Positions 7,924-16,450 of a stretch of 64,000 nucleotides of DNA are shown here, piece after piece; positions within the stretch are counted from its first letter, which is position 1; the number at the start of each line of letters is the position of its first letter. The stretch comes from Microcaldota archaeon. GTDB lineage: Archaea; Micrarchaeota; Micrarchaeia; Micrarchaeales; Micrarchaeaceae. The position numbers and the translations under genes were made by a program. The notes beneath the pieces were generated by a model. The model had not been told where the DNA came from. It searched no databases and saw nothing but the letters and a program-made list of their open reading frames with translations. The stretch spans positions 86,276-150,275 of the forward strand of contig JAKATX010000013.1 of NCBI GenBank assembly GCA_021818545.1. Direction: 5' to 3'.

Positions 7924-9102
7924 TTATGGCTGCATCCAGTCTATCTCGTAGTACTCGTAGTCGCTCTTTGGAAGCTCTATCATCCTGGCCTTGTAGTACG
8001 TGACTGCGGTTTCCCTGTCGGCTATTGCGATTATCAGCTCAAGCTTGTGCGCCTTTGCCTCGCTTATTATGGCTGACAGCTCGGCTCCGCCTATGTACTC
8101 GTCCTCGCTCAGCGATAGCATGGCGAACCTCGGGCTGTCGATGCCCGGTATCTCTATGTCATTGCCCTTCCTGTGGTAAAGCACGAAATCCATGCCCAGC
8201 TTTTTCTTCCTGCTCCTGCCGGGTATTGCAAGTATGAAAGTTTTCCTAACTGAATGCGCCACTCTTATGGCCCTGGCCCATTCAGATATCAGCAGCTTTG
8301 CGTCCCTGGGGAACACGTGCACCACGTGCTTGGAGTGCACCCATGCTGGGTCGTCCTTCACAGGGCGGGCCCCGGGGAAGTATATCCTGAAATGAGTGCC
8401 GAACTTGAAACCCGTCTTGACCACATAGCCCTTGCTGCGCCAGTCCTTGTAGACGTCGTACAGCTTAGGGAAGTCAGACCGTCTCTTTGTCGCAGTATCC
8501 AGTATATTGGCTTTTGTCGAATTCTTGACATCCAGCATGCCTGCCTCGATCAGGAACACCGTCTCGTATATGTCAAGCTTGTTGAGCATGCCGTGGTCGC
8601 TCAGCTTGTAGGTGCCGTACTGCCCTAACCAGCTCTCTAGGTATATCTTCTTGCCGTCCTCAGGGTCATCGACCACTGTGATCATGTCCTCCGGGAAGAA
8701 TACACCGCTGAGCTTGCGGCCCTTTGCCTTGAATCCGGATTGGGGATACTTCTTTGACGGCAGACGGCCGGCGGACTCCCTGAAGCTATCGGACATGCTC
8801 CTTATGGCCAGGCCCCTATCGCGCCAATCCTTGTAGGTGAAGTACCGCGCCATGAATTTGTGGCTGTGGCTGAACCGCTCCGCTACCTGATTAAAGTGCA
8901 TCAAGGAGCCCGTTGATGCATACCTGCACTCCGCATTTCGCACATCCATAAGGAATAGGGCCTCCTCTGGCATGAGGAACAATCCATCCTTTGTGATGGT
9001 GCCTATGTTGCCGTTCCTTAGCGTGTCTATGCCTGATTGATCAGTTACGCAGAACGTCTTCGCCTTATGATCGAATTTTATAGTTAGCAATGCGGACACC
9101 AT
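7924..9102 (-). CDS. endA: tRNA splicing endonuclease, three-unit ARMAN type
   Basis: Cuts introns from pre-tRNA at bulge-helix-bulge structures. The 392 aa carry a duplicated unit: YKDWRDRGLAIRS (about 90) and YKDWRSKGYVVKTGFKFG (about 218). Only the second copy has the catalytic triad, Tyr241 (FRIY), His256 (VHSKHVVHV) and Lys287 (SVRK), and a further C-terminal unit follows. Known family facts: ARMAN-type enzymes put three units in one gene, act as a dimer and accept introns at non-canonical tRNA sites. That matches the T-loop intron in the tRNA-Arg at 35075-35176. Third gene of radA-dphB-endA, starting 4 nt after dphB. Confidence 0.93.
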   Translation of the reverse strand: MVSALLTIKFDHKAKTFCVTDQSGIDTLRNGNIGTITKDGLFLMPEEALFLMDVRNAECRYASTGSLMHFNQVAERFSHSHKFMARYFTYKDWRDRGLAIRSMSDSFRESAGRLPSKKYPQSGFKAKGRKLSGVFFPEDMITVVDDPEDGKKIYLESWLGQYGTYKLSDHGMLNKLDIYETVFLIEAGMLDVKNSTKANILDTATKRRSDFPKLYDVYKDWRSKGYVVKTGFKFGTHFRIYFPGARPVKDDPAWVHSKHVVHVFPRDAKLLISEWARAIRVAHSVRKTFILAIPGRSRKKKLGMDFVLYHRKGNDIEIPGIDSPRFAMLSLSEDEYIGGAELSAIISEAKAHKLELIIAIADRETAVTYYKARMIELPKSDYEYYEIDWMQP

Positions 9103-9106
9103 TTAA

Positions 9107-9868
9107 TTAAGTTGCTACATTTAGCAGAGTCTCAGATTCTATGTCGGCAAGTTTGGCAGGCATCATCATGAGCGTAGGGCCGTTGCTGAACTTGATATCC
9201 TTCAGCTCGCCCAGCTTGGCGTATCTTATCACCTTGCCATCAAGCGCTATGTTGTGCAACAGGAGCATTTTGGTGTCCCAGCCCACCAGGTCCGATTTGT
9301 GCTGCTGCGCCGCATTGACCAGTGTCTCTGCAGCCTCCTCTGGTTGCAGTGACGAACCGGAAGGGCCGTCATAGTCCAATAGCAGCATGGTGTGCAGGTT
9401 CCTCTTTGCGTTGCCCTCTATTATGTCAAAGAATGAAATGGGCTTGTAGTGCTCGCTCCAACGGGGTATCGTTATTATCTGACCGAACCTGTAGAAGTCC
9501 AGACCGCTCTCCCCTATAGCGGCAGAAAGTATTGATGGGGCGTGCAACATGCTAGTTTTTATGCCGCGCTTGGCAGCTGCGTTGAGTATCACCTTGTGCG
9601 TCGTAGCGACCAGCGGGTCGCCGCCGACCAGCAACGATATGTCGGTGCCGGCAGCCTTAGAGACGAAGCCATCCACGCCGTCCTCAAGATCCTGCCTGGA
9701 AAGCTCAGTCACCCCGCTTGGGGAAGCCGCCTTTATTAGCTCTATGGTGCTTTCAGGTATGAAGCTTGTGTACCGCTCTATGTAAGACCCGGAACTTTCC
9801 CTCACCAGCTCCAATGCCCTTTGGGACACGTCGCTGCTGCAGAGGCCCAGACCTATTATGTAAAGCAT
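9107..9868 (-). CDS. dphB: Diphthine synthase
   Basis: SAM-dependent methyltransferase of diphthamide synthesis on the conserved His of elongation factor 2. Family motifs: MLYIIGLGL at the N-terminus, VGGDPLVATTH (about 82-92), HAPSILSAAIGESGLDFYRFGQ (about 109-130) and the C-terminal LLHNIALDGKVIRYAKLGEL. 253 aa, normal length. Sits 10 nt downstream of radA and 4 nt upstream of endA in one leftward transcription unit. Confidence 0.93.
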   Translation of the reverse strand: MLYIIGLGLCSSDVSQRALELVRESSGSYIERYTSFIPESTIELIKAASPSGVTELSRQDLEDGVDGFVSKAAGTDISLLVGGDPLVATTHKVILNAAAKRGIKTSMLHAPSILSAAIGESGLDFYRFGQIITIPRWSEHYKPISFFDIIEGNAKRNLHTMLLLDYDGPSGSSLQPEEAAETLVNAAQQHKSDLVGWDTKMLLLHNIALDGKVIRYAKLGELKDIKFSNGPTLMMMPAKLADIESETLLNVAT

Positions 9869-9878
9869 TTGACCAGCA

Positions 9879-10829
9879 TCATTCCGCTATGCCGTTCGGC
9901 GTTATCTTTATGACGCACTCGCCTTCCGGCACGGCGGGCGAATCGACCAGCCTCACTATGCGCTTCTCCTCCTTGCTTTTTCTGAGATAGAGCCTTGTAG
10001 TGGCAGCATGCGCAAGAACGTTGCCTCCGATTGGCGTGGTAGGGTCGCCGAACAGTATGCCGGGGTTATCCATGACCTGGTTCGAGACGTAGACCGCCAG
10101 GCTGTACTTGTCTGCAAGCATCTGCAGCCTGTGGATGTGAACATTGAGCTTTTGCTGCCTCTCGCCAAGGGCGCCCCTGCCTATGAACTCAGACCTGAAC
10201 AGCGCCATGAGGGAATCTACTATGATCAGCTTTATGTTCTTCTCCTGTATCAGCTTGTCGGCCCGCTCTATAGTGAGTATCTGCTGGTCCGTGGTTATGG
10301 CGCGAACGACCAGTATGTTTTCTAATGCGGTCTTTGGATCAATGCCCTTTGCCTTCGCTATGCTTTCTATGCGCTCCGGCCTGAAAGTCCCTTCAGTGTC
10401 TATGAACAGGACGGCGCCTTCTAGGCCGCCATCCTTACGGGGAAGCTGCACATCTACAGCAAGCTGAAAGCCTAATTGCGATTTGCCGCTTGCGAATTTT
10501 CCGTACGCTTCAGTTATGGCGTTTGTTTCCACGCCGCCGCCTATAAGGTCATCCAGGTCCTTCGAATTGGTGGTTATCTTGCCTATCTCTTTGCGCTTCT
10601 CGGAGATCGCCTCTGCGGTCTCATATACTACAGTGGTAGACTCCTGCGCCGCCTGGATCGCCTTCTTGGCGTTATCCACGCTTATACCGGCTATCTCTGA
10701 AAGCTCATGCGGTGCAGCGGTAGCGATTTTCTCTATAGAATCTATGCCCGAGGCCCTAAGTTTTTCTGCTGTGGTCTCCCCTATGCCCGGCAAATCCTCC
10801 AGATCATGGATTCCCTTGTCCTTCGCCAT
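9879..10829 (-). CDS. radA: DNA repair and recombination protein RadA
   Basis: Archaeal RecA/Rad51 recombinase that forms filaments on single-stranded DNA. An N-terminal helix-hairpin-helix domain (LEDLPGIGETTAEKLR, about 10-60) precedes the ATPase core: Walker A AYGKFASGKSQ (about 107-117; most family members have GEFGSGKTQ), FIDTEGTFRPERI, Walker B LIIVDSLMALF, and VSNQVMDNPG. The ATG at 10829 (MAKDKGIHDL) is preferred over 10838. Heads the radA-dphB-endA operon; an AT-rich TATA-like stretch lies at about 10857-10866. The Walker A changes are conservative and the lysine and serine are kept. Confidence 0.95.
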   Translation of the reverse strand: MAKDKGIHDLEDLPGIGETTAEKLRASGIDSIEKIATAAPHELSEIAGISVDNAKKAIQAAQESTTVVYETAEAISEKRKEIGKITTNSKDLDDLIGGGVETNAITEAYGKFASGKSQLGFQLAVDVQLPRKDGGLEGAVLFIDTEGTFRPERIESIAKAKGIDPKTALENILVVRAITTDQQILTIERADKLIQEKNIKLIIVDSLMALFRSEFIGRGALGERQQKLNVHIHRLQMLADKYSLAVYVSNQVMDNPGILFGDPTTPIGGNVLAHAATTRLYLRKSKEEKRIVRLVDSPAVPEGECVIKITPNGIAE

Positions 10830-10950
10830 TTGTATCAACTAGGTTATGCATGAATAGTAATAAATAAGTTTGATAAGTAATAATGCATTGGAATTCAAGC
10901 CAGCTGTAATGCATTTTTACGTCGTAATTGGCAATGAGATAAGAATAAGT

Positions 10951-10974
10951 GCCAGCGTGCAGATGCACGCTGGC
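10951..10974. repeat. Perfect 10-bp inverted repeat between radA and DUF92 gene
   Basis: GCCAGCGTGC, spacer AGAT, then GCACGCTGGC: an uninterrupted 10-bp palindrome in the 256-bp gap between divergent radA and the DUF92 gene. Both neighbours are transcribed away from it, so it is not a terminator of either. It could be an operator or the stem of a small RNA. No open frame is convincing in the gap. Confidence 0.7.
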
Positions 10975-11085
10975 AAGGCGACCAGTTCTACGACCTTCTT
11001 TACAGTAGAGAACCCGTGATATTATAGCGGCAAATAGATTTTTAAATCTTTGTTAATAGCGGAATAATTTCATAAAAATGGTCGC

Positions 11086-11793
11086 ATGGCGTTCCTCACT
11101 CTCGACAAGATGGGATTGGCAGTATCCTTGATTATGGCCCTTGCGCTGCTGCTTCTAGGGCAGGGACTGGGCATTTTCTTTGTGGCCATGATGATCTATT
11201 TCCTTGTCCTGTCGGCGTTGGCTACGTGGGCGGGGAAGCCGCGGAAGAAGGTGCTCAAGCTATATCAGCGCGATAGAGGGGTAAGCAACGTGATAGCGAA
11301 TGGTGGTTGCCCTACTATCATTGCCGTTATATTCTTCCTGCTGAGCAACTACCTGCATGCGCCCGGGCTCGCGTTGTTGGCGGTGGTAGGCTTCATGGGC
11401 AGCGTGGCTGCCATAATGGCGGATAAGTTTAGCAGCGAGCTGGGAGTGCTTGACGGGATGCCGCGCCTCATATTCACGTTCAGGAAGGTCAAGAGGGGCG
11501 TATCAGGCGGCGTAACCTCGCTGGGATTGGCAGCCGGGCTATTGGGATCCCTGCTCATAGCGGCAGGCGTTTTCCTGATATGGGATTATGTCTCTGCCAT
11601 AGGGGGCTATGGAGCGTATGGCATAGTGGTGGTTTTCTTAAGCATAGCCATCGCAGGGTTCGCAGGTACGGTAATAGATTCCATGCTGGGTTATTATGAG
11701 GAGAAGGGCCTAGGCAATAAGTTTACATCCAACTTCCTGTGCAGCGTGTGCGGTGCTATCATTAGCGTTCTCCTTGCCCTTGCGTTTGTATGA
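11086..11793 (+). CDS. DUF92 family membrane protein
   Basis: Polytopic membrane protein (235 aa, about six segments). Family signatures: ATWAGKPRKK near the N-terminus, ADKFSSELGVLDG (the conserved DxxxSELG motif), VKRGVSGGVTSLGLAAGLLGS and the C-terminal DSMLGYYEEKGLGNKFTSN. Known of the family: the plant homologue VTE6 phosphorylates phytyl phosphate and others are annotated only as integral membrane proteins, so an isoprenoid-phosphate kinase role is possible but unproven. A TATA-like TTTTTAAAT at about 11039-11047 precedes it. The next gene starts about 105 nt later with its own promoter. Confidence 0.8.
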   Translation: MAFLTLDKMGLAVSLIMALALLLLGQGLGIFFVAMMIYFLVLSALATWAGKPRKKVLKLYQRDRGVSNVIANGGCPTIIAVIFFLLSNYLHAPGLALLAVVGFMGSVAAIMADKFSSELGVLDGMPRLIFTFRKVKRGVSGGVTSLGLAAGLLGSLLIAAGVFLIWDYVSAIGGYGAYGIVVVFLSIAIAGFAGTVIDSMLGYYEEKGLGNKFTSNFLCSVCGAIISVLLALAFV

Positions 11794-11898
11794 GCATCTC
11801 GTTTGTCACCACATCGCGTATGAAGACGGCGTACATTGCAGTTAAGCTTAAATATCGGGAAACCCATAATACAATATGCGTTAAGCATCGGTCATACA

Positions 11899-12783
11899 AT
11901 GGCAAAGAAGAGCAACAAGCGGGCTGCGGTCAAGTCTAAAGTCGGGTATAACCTTAAGTCAGTGAAACATAAAAAAGCAGCCAGACCGCAGCAGCGCAAG
12001 GCGCAAGTGCATAAGGCAGCGACGCGTCCGCTCCCTGTCAGCAAAGCAGCCATTAGGCGCAGCGCGAAGTCCCCAAAAGCAGCAGTAGGGAAGAGCGCGA
12101 ATAATGAAACGGAAGTCAAGAGCGCGGAACAGAAGACCAAGCAGATAAAGGACATAAACAAGCTGCTCGATAAGGATTATACCGGCTACGAGATGGCGAA
12201 GAGCAAGAAACTGAAGAACATGAACATAGGCAAGCCGGAAGAGGTTAAGAACGCCATAAACATGCTGCTGAACAACGAGCAGATAATAGATTACCTAAAG
12301 AAGAACGTAAGCAGGGTTGCGCCGGAGGTCATAAGCATGCTAAGCGTGCCGAGGACGGATGAGTACATCGCGGTCCAGCTGGACCTTAAGATAAATGCCA
12401 TAAGGAGGATCCTCAACATACTGCAGGGATACGGGATAACCAATTATTATGTGGCAAAGAACACCAATGGGTGGCTATCGTTCGCATGGTTCATAAACAT
12501 TGACAAGGTGGAACCTTTCCTGGAGTACGTTAACAGAATGGGCAACGGCAATTCCATAATAAATGATGAATGCAACGACTATTTCGTGTGCAGGAAGTGC
12601 TATGACACAGACAAGCTCATATTCACGTTCGACTCTGCATACGAATCAGGATTCCGGTGCTCATGTGGCGGTACGCTTGAGAGGATAGGGAAGGCAGAGG
12701 CGGAGAAGCTGATGAGGCCCGCCGCGGAGGTTAAGAAGAACAATCAGGATTATGCGGCCTCCTCTGGGTATTCGGGGGAGTAA
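11899..12783 (+). CDS. tfe: Transcription factor E alpha subunit with long basic N-terminus
   Basis: TFE helps open promoters with RNA polymerase, TBP and TFB. The C-terminal two thirds are typical: winged helix (TDEYIAVQLDLKINAIRRIL then LQGYGI and GWLSFAWFINIDKV, about 150-220) and a zinc ribbon (FVCRKC...FRCSCGG, about 240-275). The first 100 residues are an Ala/Lys/Arg-rich, low-complexity tail not usual in TFE, making the protein 294 aa against about 170-180 normally. The start at 11899 (MAKKSNKRAAV) is preferred to 11836 because a TATA-like TTAAATAT at about 11846 would begin transcription near 11873. Confidence 0.88.
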   Translation: MAKKSNKRAAVKSKVGYNLKSVKHKKAARPQQRKAQVHKAATRPLPVSKAAIRRSAKSPKAAVGKSANNETEVKSAEQKTKQIKDINKLLDKDYTGYEMAKSKKLKNMNIGKPEEVKNAINMLLNNEQIIDYLKKNVSRVAPEVISMLSVPRTDEYIAVQLDLKINAIRRILNILQGYGITNYYVAKNTNGWLSFAWFINIDKVEPFLEYVNRMGNGNSIINDECNDYFVCRKCYDTDKLIFTFDSAYESGFRCSCGGTLERIGKAEAEKLMRPAAEVKKNNQDYAASSGYSGE

Positions 12784-12819
12784 GTGCCGTTTACGTTATT
12801 ATTTGCAACTCCCGCAAAA

Positions 12820-12829
12820 CTATTTATAG
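12820..12829 (+). promoter_or_regulatory. TATA box of initiator tRNA gene
   Basis: CTATTTATAG centred about 31 nt before the mature tRNA 5' end. Confidence 0.6.
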
Positions 12830-12855
12830 CGTTGCAGTAGATTATTTGTTAACAA

Positions 12856-12930
12856 AGCGAGGTAGGGTAGTCTGGAGTGCCCGCCGGGCTCATAACCCGG
12901 AGATCGATGGTTCAAATCCATTCCTCGCTA
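12856..12930 (+). tRNA. Initiator tRNA-Met (CAT)
   Basis: A 75-nt cloverleaf without intron: acceptor AGCGAGG/CCTCGCT with discriminator A, anticodon arm CCGGG-CTCATAA-CCCGG (anticodon CAT at 12891-12893), T-arm GATGG-TTCAAAT-CCATT. The A1-U72 pair and the three consecutive G-C pairs in the anticodon stem mark it as initiator rather than elongator. CCA is not encoded. Confidence 0.95.
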
Positions 12931-13069
12931 TACACCCCTCACTTCCACTATTCGCGTTGTTGTTATATATATATGAATAATAAAAGAGAAAAATAAATGT
13001 AAGTAATGTGCAAAAATTCAGGATTTACAGCACAGAATAGCGGAACTCTGGGGTACTGGGCGGACTAAC

Positions 13070-13567
13070 ATGGCGGACAACATAACATATGACCTTCTAT
13101 GGCAAATCCTCCAACGCGAGAAACAGACCAATGAGATACAGATGGTGCCGAAAACGTTCTTTCACGACATCGCCGGGCTGATAAAAGAGCTGGAAAAGGA
13201 AAAGACCGAAGAGAGCGAGCAGACAAAGCGCAACATGATAAAACTTTCCAACGACATGTACGAAAGGCGGAAGCAAAAGATACTGATATACATAGCATAC
13301 GGAAGGCAGTTGCCGCAGCCGCTCCCGCAAGTGGAGGTTGATTTTTACGGCAAGGTGATTGGCGCTTTCAAGTCTAACGTGTTCTCGTCTCATCTGTCCG
13401 GCGAAAGCAAGGACTCAATGCTGGAGTCGCTTTATGACATACCTGAGATGCTGCTTCCATCCGGCAACAAGATAGGCCCGCTGGCGAAAGCCCAGACCGT
13501 CAGCGTTGAAAACACTGATGACGCTACATTCCTGATTAACAATGCATTATGCAAGAAAATAGGCTGA
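13070..13567 (+). CDS. DNA replication factor GINS subunit
   Basis: GINS links the MCM helicase to the replisome. The 165 aa show the archaeal GINS51-like layout: an N-terminal helical A-domain (MADNITYDLLWQILQREKQ, PKTFFHDIAGLIKELEKEK, then NDMYERRKQKILIYIAYG) followed by a small C-terminal B-domain (PEMLLPSGNKIGPLAKAQTV). Archaeal gins genes often neighbour ribosomal or replication genes; here it begins a unit running into eL44 and aIF2-alpha, with eL44 starting 5 nt after its stop. The fit is by overall pattern, not a strict motif. Confidence 0.72.
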   Translation: MADNITYDLLWQILQREKQTNEIQMVPKTFFHDIAGLIKELEKEKTEESEQTKRNMIKLSNDMYERRKQKILIYIAYGRQLPQPLPQVEVDFYGKVIGAFKSNVFSSHLSGESKDSMLESLYDIPEMLLPSGNKIGPLAKAQTVSVENTDDATFLINNALCKKIG

Positions 13568-13572
13568 TTGGC

Positions 13573-13857
13573 ATGAAGATATCAAAAGAAATACGTGTAT
13601 TTTGCCCCAAATGCAACAAGCACACCCCGCATAAGGTCAAGATATACTCTAAGAAGCAGGAAAGCGGCCTTAACATAGGTAACAGGAGGCGCGCCAGGAA
13701 GCTGAAGGGATATATTGGCAAGGTAAAAGGTGCTGCAACTAGCAAGAAGGCGGGCAAGCACCAGAAGGCCATGCTGGAGTGCGCGCAGTGCGGATATATA
13801 GTCGAGCGCGTGCTGGGCACGAGGACGAAGAAGAAGTTGGAGCTTAAGACAGGGTGA
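13573..13857 (+). CDS. rpl44e: Ribosomal protein eL44
   Basis: Zinc-binding large-subunit protein near the E site. The 94 aa have two Cys pairs (FCPKCNKHTPHKV near the N-terminus; LECAQCGYIVER near the C-terminus) around a very basic core with NRRRARKLKGYIGK. Start chosen at ATG 13573 (MKISKEIRVFCPKC); the longer frame from 13549 overlaps the GINS gene. In most archaea eL44 is followed by eS27 then aIF2-alpha; here eS27 is missing from the string and aIF2-alpha overlaps directly. Confidence 0.95.
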   Translation: MKISKEIRVFCPKCNKHTPHKVKIYSKKQESGLNIGNRRRARKLKGYIGKVKGAATSKKAGKHQKAMLECAQCGYIVERVLGTRTKKKLELKTG

Positions 13858-14675
13858 ACAGCATTCCTTCTGAAATCGAAAGTGAAACAAAAAGGATACC
13901 TAAGATAGGCGAACTAGTAATAGCCAACATAGCCAAGATAATGCAGTTCGGCGCCTACTGCAGGCTGCTCGAATACAACGATCTTGAGGTCTTCCTGCCG
14001 ATAAGGGAGGTCTCCTCCGGATGGATAAAGAACATACACGAGTTCATACATGAAGGGCAGAAGGTCGTATGCAAGGTCGTGTACTACGACAGGGAGCGCG
14101 GCTCGATAGACGTTTCGCTCAAGAAGGTAACCGCAAAGGAAACAAAAGAAAAGATAGGGAGCTACAATCTTGAGAAGAGGCTGGAGGCCCTGTTCACGCA
14201 GTCCATAAAGGTTAGCAAGCTGCAGGCCACGAATGAGAGCATCGAGGACAAGGTGCGCTCGGAGTTCGGCAGCTACACTAACATGATGCGCAGCATAATG
14301 GACGACGATGAGCGTGCACAGAAGAGCAGCATACCAAAGAAGCTAAGGAGCATGATGGTAAAACTGTACGAGGCCAACAAACCAGAGAAGAAGTTCATAG
14401 TTTCATACATAATGACTCTGTCATCATACAACACGAGGACCGGTGCGCAGGAGCTCAGGGGCATATTGTCCGCTGTCAAGGAAAAAGGCGTGGATGTAAA
14501 GTACATAAGCGCGCCGAAGTACAGGCTCGTATCGCAGGGCGAGAACTACGCCCAAGCCGAAGCAAAGGTGAAATCCGCCACGGAGATAGTCCAGTCAAGG
14601 CTAAAGAAAGGCCTTTTTGCGATAGAAAAGGAGAAGCTGGCCAAGAAGAAAGAGAGCGTGATGGAAGCTCTATAA
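13854..14675 (+). CDS. eif2a: Translation initiation factor aIF2 subunit alpha
   Basis: Subunit of the aIF2 heterotrimer that brings initiator tRNA to the ribosome. An N-terminal S1 domain (GELVIANIAKIMQFGAYCRL, FLPIREVSSGWIKNIHEFI, GSIDVSLKKV; about 18-95), a middle helical domain and a C-terminal alpha/beta domain (KYISAPKYRLVSQGENYAQAE) are all present in 273 aa. Starts at GTG 13854, overlapping the eL44 stop by 4 nt, so translational coupling is likely. Confidence 0.93.
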   Translation: MNSIPSEIESETKRIPKIGELVIANIAKIMQFGAYCRLLEYNDLEVFLPIREVSSGWIKNIHEFIHEGQKVVCKVVYYDRERGSIDVSLKKVTAKETKEKIGSYNLEKRLEALFTQSIKVSKLQATNESIEDKVRSEFGSYTNMMRSIMDDDERAQKSSIPKKLRSMMVKLYEANKPEKKFIVSYIMTLSSYNTRTGAQELRGILSAVKEKGVDVKYISAPKYRLVSQGENYAQAEAKVKSATEIVQSRLKKGLFAIEKEKLAKKKESVMEAL

Positions 14676-14689
14676 AGAATGGGTTTGCT

Positions 14690-15475
14690 ATGAAAGAGAC
14701 CGTAATAAAGATGGACAAGAAGGTTAAGCTCAACAAGCCGATACTTATAGTCGGATTGCCGGGCATAGGCAGCGTGGGCAAGCTGGTCGCAGGGCACCTG
14801 ATAAAAGAATTCAAGGCCAAAAGGTTTGCAATGCTTTACTCGCCCCACTTTCCGCACCAGGTAGTGATGCGCAGCGACGGCGGCATAAGGCTCGTAAGCA
14901 ACAGGTTCTACGTGATAAAGGCGCAGAAGCGCGGCGGAAGCGATCTTGTGCTGCTGACGGGCGATGTGCAGGCGGTAACGCCAGAGGGGCAATATCAAGT
15001 CAACAGCAAGATAGTCGATTTCTTCAAGAAAGAGCTCGGCGGCAAGTTCATATACACCGTAGGTGGATATAGCATAGGCCAAGGCGTGGTGAGCAGGCCA
15101 AGGGTATTCGGCAATACCACTAGGACGAAGGTCATATCCCAATTCAGGGACTCGAACATACTTTTCGGCCAATCGAAGGGATTGATTTGGGGCTCCGCCG
15201 GCCTAATCCTGGCATTTGCCAAGATGAGCGGCATAGACGGAATCTGCCTCATGGGCGAGACGAGCTTCCTGGAAGTCGATGCTTCCGCGGCCAAGGCCGT
15301 CCTCACAGTCCTCGCCAAAAAACTCGAGTTGAAGGTCGACATGACGGGCATGGACGCCAAGATAACAAAGGCTGCCACTGCGATTCACGCATTTGAGCAG
15401 CAGGTAGCGACAGGGTTCGGCGGCGCATCCGGTCCGGCCGGCAACGAGGCTTCGCATCCAACTTACATAAGGTAA
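14690..15475 (+). CDS. PAC2 family proteasome assembly chaperone-like protein
   Basis: A 261-aa member of the archaeal PAC2 family, known by fold and eukaryotic homologues as proteasome assembly chaperones; biochemical role in archaea is not settled. Features: KPILIVGLPGIGSVGKLVAGHLI at about 15-37, FPHQVVM, LLTGDVQ, then IYTVGGYSIGQGV and GLIWGSAGLILAFAKMSGIDGICLMGETS. The gap to aIF2-alpha is 14 nt and a tRNA-Gly follows 58 nt downstream, so it probably ends the GINS-eL44-aIF2alpha unit. The last 25 residues are Gly/Ala-rich and probably disordered. Confidence 0.85.
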   Translation: MKETVIKMDKKVKLNKPILIVGLPGIGSVGKLVAGHLIKEFKAKRFAMLYSPHFPHQVVMRSDGGIRLVSNRFYVIKAQKRGGSDLVLLTGDVQAVTPEGQYQVNSKIVDFFKKELGGKFIYTVGGYSIGQGVVSRPRVFGNTTRTKVISQFRDSNILFGQSKGLIWGSAGLILAFAKMSGIDGICLMGETSFLEVDASAAKAVLTVLAKKLELKVDMTGMDAKITKAATAIHAFEQQVATGFGGASGPAGNEASHPTYIR

Positions 15476-15533
15476 TCTTTCAGGACGTTGCACAACAATT
15501 AAAACAGTTGACAAAATAATAGGTACGCTGGAT

Positions 15534-15606
15534 GCGGGCATAGTCTAGCCTGGTAGGACGCGAGCTTCCCAAGCTTGCAGCCCGGGTTCAAATCCCGGTA
15601 CCCGCA
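15534..15606 (+). tRNA. tRNA-Gly (CCC)
   Basis: A 73-nt cloverleaf without intron. Anticodon arm CGAGC-TTCCCAA-GCTTG (anticodon CCC at 15568-15570), D-arm GTCT/GGAC, T-arm CCGGG-TTCAAAT-CCCGG. The acceptor stem GCGGGCA/TACCCGC has one C6-A67 mismatch; a T at position 6 would restore pairing. CCA is not encoded. Confidence 0.92.
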
Positions 15607-15645
15607 CATTCATCCTCATGCAAAGAAAGGCGATCCGGAGAGGCG

Positions 15646-16359
15646 ATGCCAACGGAACCAGACACCAAACCGATAACGAGCAAGGAAGTGCCATTGGGCA
15701 TAACCACCACATTGTTTTTCCTGATAATGGCATCCACGTTAATCACGTACATAATACCGCGTGGCGACGCGGCTGCCATATACTACTTCCAGATACTCAC
15801 CGGTCCTTTCAACATATCCAGAGAGGGCAACATATTCGGAAACGTAATAATCCTACTCTTGATATTTGCCGCAGCAGAGCTATACCTAAAAATTACCAAT
15901 AGGGGCGTCGAAGTCCTGGCTGCTTTCATGTCCAGCGTCGTGGCAACATACATGGTGGATTTCTACCTTACAATTACCTCCTCCAGCACGATGATAATCG
16001 GCGGTTCCGGGACCTCCATAATCGGAGCGAGCATGCTTCTTCTGCTTATAACGGTCATAATACTTGACATGATAAAATGGTCCAAACGGCTTGTAAAATT
16101 GAAGCCGAATCCCATATTCGCCGGATTGAAAATAGGGATCGCATTCGTCATAATGTTCGCCGTGGTCCAGTACCTAATCCGGCTTTACATAAACTTCTAT
16201 GTGATAGACAACCAGTCGCTTTATTATCACGTGTTCGGCAGCATATTCACCGTATTGTTGACCGGAGTTATCCTTGTTTTCAGGAGCTGGATACTTCCGC
16301 GAGATAGACATGCCAATTCACGGCGCGGCGGGAACGGCACGCTGCCAAACGGCTTCTGA
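15646..16359 (+). CDS. Rhomboid-like intramembrane protease (putative)
   Basis: Polytopic protein of 237 aa with about six segments. The order of elements resembles rhomboids: FQILTGPFNISREGNIFGN (the position of the family's loop-1/TM2 region, with Asn where His is usual), then ELYLKITNRG (like the lE...G motif), then a GGSGTSIIGA segment matching the catalytic GxSG, and a His in a later helix, YYHVFGSIFTVLLTG, matching the TM6 His. Membrane topology and Ser/His pairing are inference. The C-terminal tail (DRHANSRRGGNGTLPNGF) is polar. It starts 40 nt after the tRNA-Gly. It could instead be an inactive rhomboid relative or an unrelated membrane protein. Confidence 0.55.
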   Translation: MPTEPDTKPITSKEVPLGITTTLFFLIMASTLITYIIPRGDAAAIYYFQILTGPFNISREGNIFGNVIILLLIFAAAELYLKITNRGVEVLAAFMSSVVATYMVDFYLTITSSSTMIIGGSGTSIIGASMLLLLITVIILDMIKWSKRLVKLKPNPIFAGLKIGIAFVIMFAVVQYLIRLYINFYVIDNQSLYYHVFGSIFTVLLTGVILVFRSWILPRDRHANSRRGGNGTLPNGF

Positions 16360-16450
16360 TACGACTGCATTTCGCATCTTCGGAAGAGGCTTCCATGACT
16401 GCCAACAACAAAGATAATAAATACCGGAGACAATCTAATCACGTGATACC

